This document shows positions 1 through 5,525 of a stretch of DNA of 7,896 nucleotides, piece by piece. Within the stretch, counting starts at the first letter, position 1. The number at the start of each line of letters is the position of its first letter. This DNA is from Aestuariicoccus sp032586235 (GTDB lineage: Bacteria; Pseudomonadota; Alphaproteobacteria; Rhodobacterales; Rhodobacteraceae), in the NCBI RefSeq assembly GCF_032586235.1, contig NZ_JAWHTD010000083.1:1-7896 (forward strand), written 5' to 3'. Below the pieces are notes generated by a model. It was given only the letters and a program-made list of their open reading frames with translations. It searched no databases and was not told the DNA's origin. Position numbers and translations under genes: made by a program.

Positions 1-189
1 GAGCCGCTTGAGCTCCTTCAGCTGGTCGGTTCCCATACCGCCGTACTGTTTACGCCAGCGATAATAGGTCTGCTCGGGTAAACGCACTTCGCGGATCGCA
101 TCCACACGTGCCATCCCTTGTCCAACAAGCACATCAACCTGCCGCAACTTCTGAACTATTTCCTCTGGCTTGTGTCTCTTGTTCGCCAT
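1..189 (-). CDS. IS3-family transposase OrfA, N-terminal part (runs off the window)
   Basis: The first 63 codons of an IS3 OrfA read leftwards from ATG 189-187 and remain open at the window edge. The product starts MANKRHKPEEIVQKLRQ and contains EQTYYRWRKQYGGMGTDQLKEL. This is the helix-turn-helix DNA-binding region of IS3 OrfA proteins, with the hallmark YYRWRKQYGG at residues 42-51. OrfA binds the element ends. In IS3 elements the DDE catalytic domain is encoded by orfB and is normally joined to OrfA by a -1 frameshift; orfB would lie beyond base 1. A GGAGGA ribosome site lies a few bases upstream of the start. Family membership is secure; whether the element is intact is unknown. Confidence 0.9.
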   Translation of the reverse strand, partial: MANKRHKPEEIVQKLRQVDVLVGQGMARVDAIREVRLPEQTYYRWRKQYGGMGTDQLKELKRL

Positions 190-245
190 TCTCTGTCCTC
201 CGCTTCCGAAACATAACGGTGGACCAATTCAGATGGGGAGGCTCA
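1..245 (-). mobile_element. IS3-family insertion sequence, 5' end only
   Basis: This is the upstream part of an insertion sequence that continues beyond base 1. It carries the start of an IS3-type orfA. Its outer end is placed at 245, where the inward-reading strand begins TGAGCCTCCCC. That resembles the TGAxCxxCCCC termini I know from some IS3-family members. The sequence just inside (GAATTGGTCCACC) would be the rest of the terminal repeat. The other end, the direct repeat and the exact subgroup cannot be seen here, so the boundary is inferred from terminus similarity and from the change of content immediately outside it. Confidence 0.72.
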
Positions 246-309
246 CTGGTGGTCCGCGCAGGATGAACAGGTCGGTGAGGGCATCGAGCACGTCGGTCGA
301 GTTCAGCTT
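246..309 (-). pseudogene. IS3-type transposase OrfB fragment (internal)
   Basis: Read leftwards from 309, this stretch encodes KLNSTDVLDALTDLFILRG followed by PPV. It matches the segment just before the catalytic (R)SDNGPEF motif in the integrase core of many IS3-family OrfB proteins. It has no start of its own, is preceded in frame by TGA (312-310), and ends where the neighbouring element's terminus begins at 245. It is therefore a remnant about 21 codons long. It lies outside the left-hand element, so it comes from another copy or from a rearrangement. Recognition rests on memory of the family motif. Confidence 0.7.
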
Positions 310-370
310 TCACCGACTCCCGGATTTGGCGGTGGTCGTCGACCACGAGGATATGAGGTGCCCCGGCCAT
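310..370 (-). pseudogene. OmpR-type response regulator, N-terminal remnant
   Basis: From ATG 370-368 the leftward frame reads MAGAPHILVVDDHRQIRESV. This is the first beta strand and acidic pocket of a response-regulator receiver domain: hydrophobic ILVV, then the Asp pair DD at residues 11-12. The expected phosphoacceptor Asp, the rest of the receiver and any DNA-binding domain are missing. After about 20 codons the sequence changes to an IS3 OrfB fragment. The frame then runs through both mobile pieces as 78 meaningless codons and stops at 134. The remnant points away from the EF-hand gene at 543, a typical position for a regulator of that gene. OmpR-type is a guess from the N-terminal style. 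Confidence 0.65.
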
Positions 371-542
371 TTTGTGTTCAGCCTATTTGATGTGCGGGCC
401 CGCGTCAGCGCCCGCTTTGTCGCTGTTTGTATCAGGGCGCCTCACTGCGACACGGGTATACAAATCCCTTCATGACGCCGGTTCCGAATTGCGTTGTGAT
501 TGCCCACATGATCAGTGCGAAGAAACCTGGAGGACTCGCGAG
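371..542. promoter_or_regulatory. Divergent intergenic region between the broken regulator and the EF-hand gene
   Basis: This 172-base gap separates two divergent starts and must have held both promoters. It contains a perfect 7-base inverted repeat, TTTGTAT (426-432) and ATACAAA (458-464), with 25 bases between the arms. The arm centres are 32 bases apart, close to three helical turns. No clean -35/-10 pair at 16-18 base spacing was found. The inverted repeat is a candidate operator, but nothing in the sequence identifies its binding protein. Confidence 0.35.
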
Positions 543-1163
543 ATGAAGATGCAAGCAAGAATGGCATTGTCGGCAATTGTGATCACCGTGAGCGCCGGGG
601 CTGCCGTTGCGCACGGCGACGAAGAGGGCCATCGCCACCACGGATGGCATGGCGGGCAGGACATGATGCCGATGATGATGCCCGGCCACGGCATGATGGG
701 GGCCTTCGGCGGACTGCCGGGCACGGGCATGATGGGAGGCATGCCAACGATGGGTGATATGTACGGCGGCCTTGGAAAGATGCTCGATGAAGACGGCGAC
801 GGGATGGTCACGCCCCAAGAGATTCGCTTGGGCCTGAACGGGCTCCGCGCGGAATATGACGCCGATGGCGACGGCACGCTTTCGATCGACGAGTTCGAGA
901 CGCTGCACAGCGCTCTGATCCGTGAAGCGATGGTCGACCGTTTCCAGTACCTGGATGCGGATGGCGACGGTCGGATCACCGAAGACGAAATGCAGGCGCC
1001 CGCCATTCTGATGGACCGGATGCAGGCAAGACGGGAATGGATGATGGACCGCGACGGCTTTGCCCCGGGCCAGATGATGCCCGGCGCGGAGCGGATGAGA
1101 CCGGGTCAGGGGCACATGATGGAGGATGGCGGCCCCGGACTTCGGAACCGGAACGGCAACTAA
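543..1163 (+). CDS. Exported Met/His-rich EF-hand protein
   Basis: A 206-residue protein. ATG 543 is chosen because GGAGGA sits at 529-534 and the product then opens with a signal peptide (basic start, hydrophobic residues 8-22, probable cleavage after AVA at 23). The mature N-terminus is rich in His and Met (HGDEEGHRHHGWHGG, then MMPMMMPGHGMM, about residues 24-70), a composition often seen in periplasmic copper-binding proteins. Three canonical EF-hand loops follow: DEDGDGMVTPQE (82-93), DADGDGTLSIDE (106-117) and DADGDGRITEDE (138-149), each with Asp at positions 1, 3 and 5 and Glu at 12. The C-terminal tail is again Met/Gly-rich. Calcium binding is expected from the loops; binding of a soft metal by the Met/His region is inferred. 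It heads the rightward cluster and lies opposite a destroyed response regulator. Confidence 0.88.
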   Translation: MKMQARMALSAIVITVSAGAAVAHGDEEGHRHHGWHGGQDMMPMMMPGHGMMGAFGGLPGTGMMGGMPTMGDMYGGLGKMLDEDGDGMVTPQEIRLGLNGLRAEYDADGDGTLSIDEFETLHSALIREAMVDRFQYLDADGDGRITEDEMQAPAILMDRMQARREWMMDRDGFAPGQMMPGAERMRPGQGHMMEDGGPGLRNRNGN

Positions 1164-1188
1164 TCGCCGGCCCATGCGTTAACCAGAC

Positions 1189-1216
1189 GCCGGGCCGGAG
1201 AGGCATTCGGCCCGGC
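1189..1216 (+). promoter_or_regulatory. Strong GC hairpin between the EF-hand and DUF302 genes
   Basis: GCCGGGCCG (1189-1197) and CGGCCCGGC (1208-1216) form a perfect 9-bp stem with a 10-base loop. It sits 25 bases after the EF-hand stop codon and ends just ahead of the DUF302 ribosome site. No T-run follows, so it is not a classic intrinsic terminator. It could reduce read-through, or protect the 3' end of an EF-hand transcript so that the first gene is expressed above the rest. Confidence 0.45.
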
Positions 1217-1245
1217 CCATTCATCCGAATAAGGAGGAAATGAGC

Positions 1246-1632
1246 ATGCCCTACACCTATGACCGCCTGCTGTCGGACACGACGCTAGACGAGGCCGACC
1301 ACCGCGTGCGCGAGGCGCTCACGGCCAACGGCTTCGGCGTCCTGACCGAGATCGACGTCAAGGCCACGATGAAAAAGAAGATCGACTCCGACATGGACGG
1401 GTATAAGATCCTTGGCGCCTGCAATCCCAAAATGGCTTGGGAGGCGATCGGGCTCGAGCCGCGGATCGGCGCCATGCTGCCCTGCAACGTGATCCTCCGC
1501 AGTGTCGAGGGCGGTACCGAAATCAGCGCAATCGACCCCGTCGCGTCGATGTCGGCGGTCGAAAACCCGAAGCTGCACGAAGTGGCAGGCGAGGTCCGCG
1601 ACATGCTCAAGCGTGCCGTCGACGCCGCCTGA
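1246..1632 (+). CDS. DUF302 domain protein
   Basis: A 128-residue soluble protein with no signal peptide or membrane span. It resembles the DUF302 family along its full length: an N-terminal strand-helix unit (TYDRLLSDTTLDEADHRVREAL), GFGVLTEIDVKATMKKK, then the conserved core YKILGACNPKMAWEAI with Cys59, and LPCNVILR with Cys80. The biochemical role of DUF302 is not established. The two conserved-looking Cys residues would permit redox or metal chemistry, but that is a guess. ATG 1246 is preferred over ATG 1240 because AGGAGG (1232-1237) is 8 bases from 1246 and only 2 from 1240; the earlier start would add two residues. The gene ends 16 bases before the rhodanese start, which suggests co-transcription. 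Confidence 0.85.
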   Translation: MPYTYDRLLSDTTLDEADHRVREALTANGFGVLTEIDVKATMKKKIDSDMDGYKILGACNPKMAWEAIGLEPRIGAMLPCNVILRSVEGGTEISAIDPVASMSAVENPKLHEVAGEVRDMLKRAVDAA

Positions 1633-1648
1633 GAACCGGAGGACGACC

Positions 1649-2122
1649 ATGATGCCTTCGCTGCACCGCCGCCTTTTCCTCGCAGGAGTGTTGACCTCGC
1701 CCGTCGTGATTGCGGCGACGCCCGGTCTTGCGCAAGGCCGGACCGTCTGGTCGGCGAAAGAGGCCTACCAGGCATTGCGGGCCGATACCGCGCGCCTGAT
1801 CGACGTGCGCTCGCGAGAGGAGTGGCGAGAGACCGGCGTGGGCGCGGGCATCTGGCCGATCAGCATGCATGAAGACCGTTTCGCGGAACGGTTGTTCGCG
1901 GCCAGGGACCTGGCCGGGGACCGCACGGTCGGCCTGATCTGTGCGACAGGCGGGCGCTCCGCCGCGCTCCTTGGCGCGCTGAGAAAGGCGGGATACGCGA
2001 ACTTCGCCGACATCTCCGAAGGGATGCTCGGTTCGCGCCGAGGTCCTGGCTGGCTTGCAACGGGCTTGCCGGTCGTGCCGATGGAAACCGCGCTGGCGTC
2101 CTTGCCCGACGATCTCGCCTGA
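1649..2122 (+). CDS. Exported single-domain rhodanese, probable Tat substrate
   Basis: A 157-residue protein. The N-terminus has a twin-arginine pattern, HRRLFLAG (residues 6-13), followed by a moderately hydrophobic stretch and a likely cleavage site after GLA (28). This suggests folded export to the periplasm by Tat. The rest is one rhodanese domain: LIDVRSREEW (50-59) is the conserved front motif, and CATGGRS (98-104) is the active-site loop of the CxxGxRS type, with Cys98 the persulfide-carrying residue. Rhodaneses transfer sulfane sulfur; the acceptor here is unknown. Lipid anchoring is not indicated. GGAGGA at 1638-1643 serves ATG 1649, and ATG 1652 is a near-equal alternative. The next gene begins one base after its stop codon, so the two are probably translationally coupled. 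Confidence 0.88.
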   Translation: MMPSLHRRLFLAGVLTSPVVIAATPGLAQGRTVWSAKEAYQALRADTARLIDVRSREEWRETGVGAGIWPISMHEDRFAERLFAARDLAGDRTVGLICATGGRSAALLGALRKAGYANFADISEGMLGSRRGPGWLATGLPVVPMETALASLPDDLA

Positions 2123-2123
2123 G

Positions 2124-2849
2124 ATGCCAAAAGACAACGCCACCGACGCCGCGACTGTCTGGCAACGACATGCAGGATTGTCGATCGTTGTTGTGCTTGT
2201 CCTGCTCCTCGCCCTGGCCTGGGCGATGGGCTGGACACCAGGTGATATCGACAGGCAGGCTGTCGAAACGTGGGTCGCGGCAGCTGGTGTGTGGGGGCCG
2301 TTTGCCATCATCACGTTGATGACAATCGCCGTGGTGGCCAGCCCCATCCCGAGCGCGCCCATCGCGCTGGCGGCCGGGGCCGCCTATGGGCATTACGCCG
2401 GGGCCGCCTATGTCGCCATAGGGTCGGAGATCGGTGCCATCACCGCCTTCCTGATCGCGCGTGCCCTGGGGCGCGGGCCGGTCGAGCGGCTCTTGGGCGA
2501 CAAGGCCGATTATGGGCTGCTCGGCTCGCAGAATGCGCTGACACTCAGCGTGTTCGCCAGCCGGCTCCTCCCTTTCGTGTCTTTCGATGCGATGAGCTAT
2601 GCCGCGGGGCTCAGTCGCCTGCATTTCTGGCGTTTCTCTCTTGCAACCATGGCCGGGATTCTGCCGGCCAGCTTCGTGCTGGCACATTTTGGGCATATCG
2701 CCATGTCGGGCGATGTCGGCAGCGCCGAGTGGGTCGCCCTGGGCCTCGGGTTCGCGACCGCGCTTCCGCTGGTCGTCCTCGCCCTCTACCGCCGCAGGCC
2801 CGATGACGCCACAACGCCCGATCCCGATCGAAAAGGAGACCGCGTGTGA
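2124..2849 (+). CDS. TVP38/TMEM64 (DedA-like) family inner-membrane protein
   Basis: A 241-residue multi-pass membrane protein. Hydrophobic segments lie near residues 18-37, 55-75, 80-113 (with re-entrant character), 172-192 and 203-222. Family signatures are the Gly/Ala-rich GAAYGHYAGAAYVAIGSEIG (85-104) with the following ALGRG, and FASRLLPFVSFDAMSYAAGL (144-163), which includes the conserved Arg147-x-x-Pro150. Members of this superfamily are implicated in lipid scrambling or in transport; the substrate cannot be read from sequence. ATG 2124 lies one base after the rhodanese stop and has no strong ribosome site of its own, which fits coupling to upstream translation. The Arg/Asp-rich C-terminal tail is probably cytosolic. 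It overlaps the next gene by 4 bases. Confidence 0.87.
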   Translation: MPKDNATDAATVWQRHAGLSIVVVLVLLLALAWAMGWTPGDIDRQAVETWVAAAGVWGPFAIITLMTIAVVASPIPSAPIALAAGAAYGHYAGAAYVAIGSEIGAITAFLIARALGRGPVERLLGDKADYGLLGSQNALTLSVFASRLLPFVSFDAMSYAAGLSRLHFWRFSLATMAGILPASFVLAHFGHIAMSGDVGSAEWVALGLGFATALPLVVLALYRRRPDDATTPDPDRKGDRV

Positions 2850-3163
2850 GTTCCGAGTACAGAAAGAACAGCCTCTCCCTTACCGATTCCGTGGCCATGG
2901 GCACCGGCGTCATGATCGGGGCGGGGATACTGGCGCTCACCGGACAGATCGCCGAGCTTGCAGCCCCTCTGTTCCCAATGGCCTTTGTCGACGGCGCCGT
3001 GGTGACAGCCTTCAGCGCCTCCAGCTACATCAAGATGTCCAACGCCTGTCCTTCGGCGGGCGGTATCGGGATGATCCTGAAGAAGGCTTACGGCTCTAGA
3101 CGGCGGTGCGGCAACTTGGCTTTGCCGCGGGAATGCAACGCAGAGACTGGGATTGAGCGATAA
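2846..3163 (+). pseudogene. APC-superfamily permease, truncated after its first fifth
   Basis: GTG 2846 overlaps the upstream stop codon (GTGA) and has AAGGAG at 2833-2838. The product opens as an amino-acid/polyamine/cation permease: SLSLTDSVAMGTGVMIGAG carries the TM1 glycine motif, followed by ALTGQIAELAAPLFP, and SNACPSAGGIGMILKKAYG reaches the start of TM3. Intact relatives are roughly 400-plus residues. Similarity ends at about residue 83 (near base 3095); the frame then adds 22 unrelated residues (SRRRCGNLALP...) and stops. With about two membrane spans of ten or more it cannot act as a transporter. The 4-base overlap shows it belonged to the upstream operon before truncation by deletion or rearrangement. 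Confidence 0.8.
3108..3128 (+). other. Hairpin just past the permease break
   Basis: GCGGCAA (3108-3114) and TTGCCGC (3122-3128) form a perfect 7-bp stem with a 7-base loop. It lies about 13 bases beyond the point where permease similarity ends. No T-run follows, so it is at most a weak terminator. It may instead be a trace of whatever element or recombination event broke the gene. Bases 3129-3212 hold nothing I can recognise. Confidence 0.3.
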
Positions 3164-3212
3164 GTCCACCGTGTGAGCAATACTTGGAGCTTGGCACGCA
3201 CTGCAAAAGGAT

Positions 3213-3665
3213 TCATCGCTTCTCGAAATCCGCCGCTGTCGCCCAATCGAAGGCAAAGGCACTTGGCCCGTGCTGACGTAGATGGTCCAGCCGTTCGTGC
3301 GCCTCTGCGAACGTAGGGCGGACGTCCTCCTCGACATTCCACAGGACCATCATCGGTTGACCTGGAGGCAGGAACCATTCCGACTTTCGTCGGTAAAACC
3401 TCCCATGCAGCGTGTTGTAGACATAGTGCCGCAACCGCTCAACATCCTGCCAGACCGACAGGGTGACCGCCACGTCGGCTTCGGTCGAATAAGCGTCTCT
3501 GTCCGCCTGCGCCTCTGCACTGACCGATGCGTCCGCGCGCCAGAGAAACCCCTCGCTGCGCTCGGCCAATGCAAAAACCGCTGGCACCGCATTGGCAAAT
3601 TCCGCCACCTCTGGTTCGTCGCGACCCGCCCTGAGACGGCCGAAAGTATGCACTGCGATGTTCAT
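3213..3665 (-). CDS. DUF3291 domain protein
   Basis: A 150-residue soluble protein with no signal peptide. It fits DUF3291: the N-terminal strand MNIAVHTFGRLRAG; AVPAVFALAERSEGFLWR (27-44), the region where the family covers a buried pocket; VTLSVWQDVERLRHYVYNT (67-85); then WFLPPGQPMMVLWNVE (97-112) and PTFAEAHERLDHLRQHGPS (117-135). The fold is expected to be an alpha/beta barrel of the antibiotic-biosynthesis-monooxygenase type. The reaction is unknown. A GGTGAGGAG ribosome site lies 6 bases upstream of ATG 3665. The start is 14 bases after the end of the DUF1330 gene, so the two form an operon with DUF1330 first. Confidence 0.85.
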   Translation of the reverse strand: MNIAVHTFGRLRAGRDEPEVAEFANAVPAVFALAERSEGFLWRADASVSAEAQADRDAYSTEADVAVTLSVWQDVERLRHYVYNTLHGRFYRRKSEWFLPPGQPMMVLWNVEEDVRPTFAEAHERLDHLRQHGPSAFAFDWATAADFEKR

Positions 3666-3679
3666 TTCACGCTCCTCAC

Positions 3680-3967
3680 CTAAAGGCCCTCAACGAGGAT
3701 GAGGTCAGTGTCGGAGATCTTCTCTCTGACGGCACGTGCCTCTGTATACGCATCGCTTTCGTAGAAAGCCCGCGCAGCATCAATGCTCTCGAACTCAATC
3801 ACGATGGCAAGACCTTTGGCGCCGCCTTCGCGATGGTCCGGTAATGGGTTCCTTACCAGCACCTTCCCGTTGTGCGCTTTGATCGCAGCACCCGATAGCT
3901 GCTTGAACTCCTCAAATGCATCCTTGTCGTGAACACGGATGTGCGCGACCAGATATCCTTTCGCCAT
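3680..3967 (-). CDS. DUF1330 domain protein
   Basis: A 95-residue protein of the usual length for DUF1330. Visible family features are the first strand GYLVAHIRVHDKDAFEEF (4-21), GKVLVRN (34-40), the conserved LAIVIEFESIDAARAFYESD (53-72) and the closing strand DLILVEGL (88-95). DUF1330 proteins are small dimeric alpha/beta-barrel (ferredoxin-like) cytosolic proteins with no agreed reaction. The start at 3967 has GGGGGAC upstream, 4 bases from the ATG. This gene leads a two-gene leftward operon with the DUF3291 gene. Its GC content and context differ from the rightward cluster that ends at 3163. Confidence 0.88.
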   Translation of the reverse strand: MAKGYLVAHIRVHDKDAFEEFKQLSGAAIKAHNGKVLVRNPLPDHREGGAKGLAIVIEFESIDAARAFYESDAYTEARAVREKISDTDLILVEGL

Positions 3968-4191
3968 ATCAGTCCCCCGTATCTTGTTGGTGTGTTTAGA
4001 AGGTTAACTGTGGGGCAAAGAGTCTGTCTATGCTGTTGCTAGCGAAGAATTGAGAGGAATTAACTCCACCGCACATCAGCGCCAAACAACGTGGCTGGGG
4101 GTGAGGAGCTGAGAGCGTGTCACGGCTGCTGCGGTGGGCTAGTGCACAGTTGGCGATCGCAGGCAGCTGCTCAAGGTGATGGCCGAATGGA
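3968..4191. other. Intergenic region upstream of the DUF1330 operon
   Basis: These 224 bases lie between the DUF1330 start and the DUF2189 stop, both on the minus strand. They should contain the end of the DUF2189 transcript and the promoter of the DUF1330/DUF3291 pair. Short leftward frames exist but none has a family-like sequence or a good ribosome site. No strong hairpin plus T-run was found. Confidence 0.4.
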
Positions 4192-5010
4192 TCATCCCTC
4201 CACTGGTGCCACGGCCCGCTGGTAGAGATGCCATGTGGTGTGACCAAGGATTGGCAGGGTGAAGATCAGACCAAGAAATGCCGGAACTAGCGACAACAGC
4301 ATGGTCACCGAGATGATCATTGCCCATGTGACCATGACCGTGGGGTTTTCACTGACCACGCGGATGGATGTGAGCATGGCGGAAACAAAATCGATTTCTC
4401 GTTCGAGTAGCATAGGCATTGCGACGACGGTCACTGAGAACAGTATAGCCGACAAAAGTGCGCCCACGCAGGAGCCAATAGCCAGAAAGGTCCAGCCTTC
4501 CGGCGTAAGGAATACGGTAGTCAGGAAGCCCTCCAAATCCGAGAAGGAGGAGTCTTGCAGGACGATCACCAGCACAGTCCGAAACTGGTAAAACCAGACC
4601 CACAAGATAAATAGGGTAACAAATGCCATCCAGCCCATTTCGCGTTTACGTTGATTGGCCATGACCGTAAGAATTTCAGGCCAGCCGAAACTCTCTTCCC
4701 TCTGCAACCGCCGGGACATTTCGTATAGCCCGGCGGCTGCAAAAGGTGCGATCAGCGGAAAGCCTATGGCGGCGGGAATGACCATCCAGATCTTCCCGAG
4801 CCAGAACAGGCACCAAACAAACAGGATTCCGAAAACCGCATAGAACAGACCGAAGAAACCGCTCATAAAAGGGCGCGCCACAAAGTCGGAAAAACCGGCC
4901 TTCAGCGACGCGGTGACATCACCCGAAGTCAGCTTGTTGACCTTGGGCATGGTCGGCTTCTGCGGCGTCAGATTGCCCGGTGGCTTGGAACCCCTGGCGT
5001 TGGATGTCAT
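4192..5010 (-). CDS. DUF2189 family multi-pass membrane protein
   Basis: A 272-residue protein with a hydrophilic N-terminus of about 45 residues, then hydrophobic segments near 50-70, 73-95, 126-150, 175-200 and 225-255. The pattern fits DUF2189: LTSGDVTASLKAGFSDFVARP (27-47) before TM1, FPLIAPFAAAGLYEMSRRLQ (84-103) after TM2, AMPMLLEREIDFVSAMLTSI (197-216), and the typical end LGHTTWHLYQRAV (255-267). Family function is not established; members are often found near respiratory-oxidase genes, but none is present here. GAGGGGA lies upstream of ATG 5010 with about 9 bases to spare. It is transcribed alone, away from the 5011-5525 gap. The family call comes from remembered motifs. Confidence 0.8.
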   Translation of the reverse strand: MTSNARGSKPPGNLTPQKPTMPKVNKLTSGDVTASLKAGFSDFVARPFMSGFFGLFYAVFGILFVWCLFWLGKIWMVIPAAIGFPLIAPFAAAGLYEMSRRLQREESFGWPEILTVMANQRKREMGWMAFVTLFILWVWFYQFRTVLVIVLQDSSFSDLEGFLTTVFLTPEGWTFLAIGSCVGALLSAILFSVTVVAMPMLLEREIDFVSAMLTSIRVVSENPTVMVTWAMIISVTMLLSLVPAFLGLIFTLPILGHTTWHLYQRAVAPVEG

Positions 5011-5525
5011 GAAACGATCCCCTCAAAGTATGGCGCCGCATTTGTCTGTTTGCACACAAAGCCAGCGGTGAAACATCCATCCCTCCTGCACGAACAGGTT
5101 CGCATCAGGTGAGGCTTCGGGGCAAGCGCGGAATATAGCAGCTGGGTCGCGCACGTTTCGGGAACGACATGTTGGGCGCCTTACGCGAGATCGGAGTAGT
5201 CAAAGTGAAGCTGCCGGTCACCATAGGTCGCCCTTTTTTGGCTTGCTTTGGACTCCAACCAAGGGCGGGACTTACATTTCTGCGGCGCAGTAGTCCGCTC
5301 CGAGCCCAGACTGACAGTGACGTTGAGGACCTCGCTTCGCAGCCGCAGCACAATAGGCCCAGTAAGATCGGCCCGAAGCTGACCTTGAGCCCCCCATTGG
5401 TTGCTGCAAGGACTTCCCGCTCAAGCCGAGATGGTATCTAGCAGATATTCTTGCTCGCTGAGGTTGTCTGAACAATTATACAACCGCGGCTTGGATGTCT
5501 TGCGACCCACAGAGGGAGGAACAGA
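5011..5525. other. Half-kilobase gap without a convincing gene
   Basis: The stretch lies between two divergent genes. Overlapping frames of 67-90 codons occur on both strands (5105-5353 minus, 5169-5441 plus, 5272-5475 minus). None has a recognisable domain, signal peptide or good ribosome site, and their composition is Arg/Ser/Pro-rich as in shadow frames. The first ~100 bases should hold the DUF2189 promoter, and the last ~80 the promoter of the small secreted-protein gene. The middle (about 5140-5430) may be decayed coding sequence or an untranslated RNA, but nothing specific supports either. Confidence 0.45.
5462..5485 (+). promoter_or_regulatory. Candidate promoter/operator of the small secreted-protein gene
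   Basis: GGTTGT (5462-5467) and ACAACC (5480-5485) form a perfect 6-base inverted repeat around an AT-rich stretch. That stretch contains TTATACA (5476-5482), a plausible -10 element about 45 bases upstream of the ATG at 5526. The best -35-like hexamer, TTGCTC (5451-5456), is 19-20 bases away, longer than ideal. The repeat would place a repressor directly over the -10. This is weak evidence. Confidence 0.25.

Noticed and set aside
432..1175. 247-codon leftward open frame opposite the EF-hand gene, plus a 164-codon frame at 512-1006
   Set aside because: Both are shadows of the repetitive, GC-rich EF-hand coding sequence. The products are His/Arg- or Ser/Pro-rich with no domain and no good ribosome site.
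1257..1775. 172-codon leftward frame opposite the DUF302 gene
   Set aside because: It is antisense to a recognisable family member and has low-complexity Ser/Arg content.
1607..2696. Leftward frames of 251 and 278 codons opposite the rhodanese and TVP38 genes
   Set aside because: They overlap two well-supported genes, have Arg/Gly-rich composition without motifs, and arise from high GC content.
3282..3683. 133-codon rightward frame opposite the DUF3291 gene
   Set aside because: The minus-strand frame has family motifs, a ribosome site and an operon partner; this one has none.
5105..5475. Overlapping frames of 67-90 codons in the 5011-5525 gap as real small genes
   Set aside because: They conflict with one another, carry no signal peptide or domain, and lack convincing ribosome sites.
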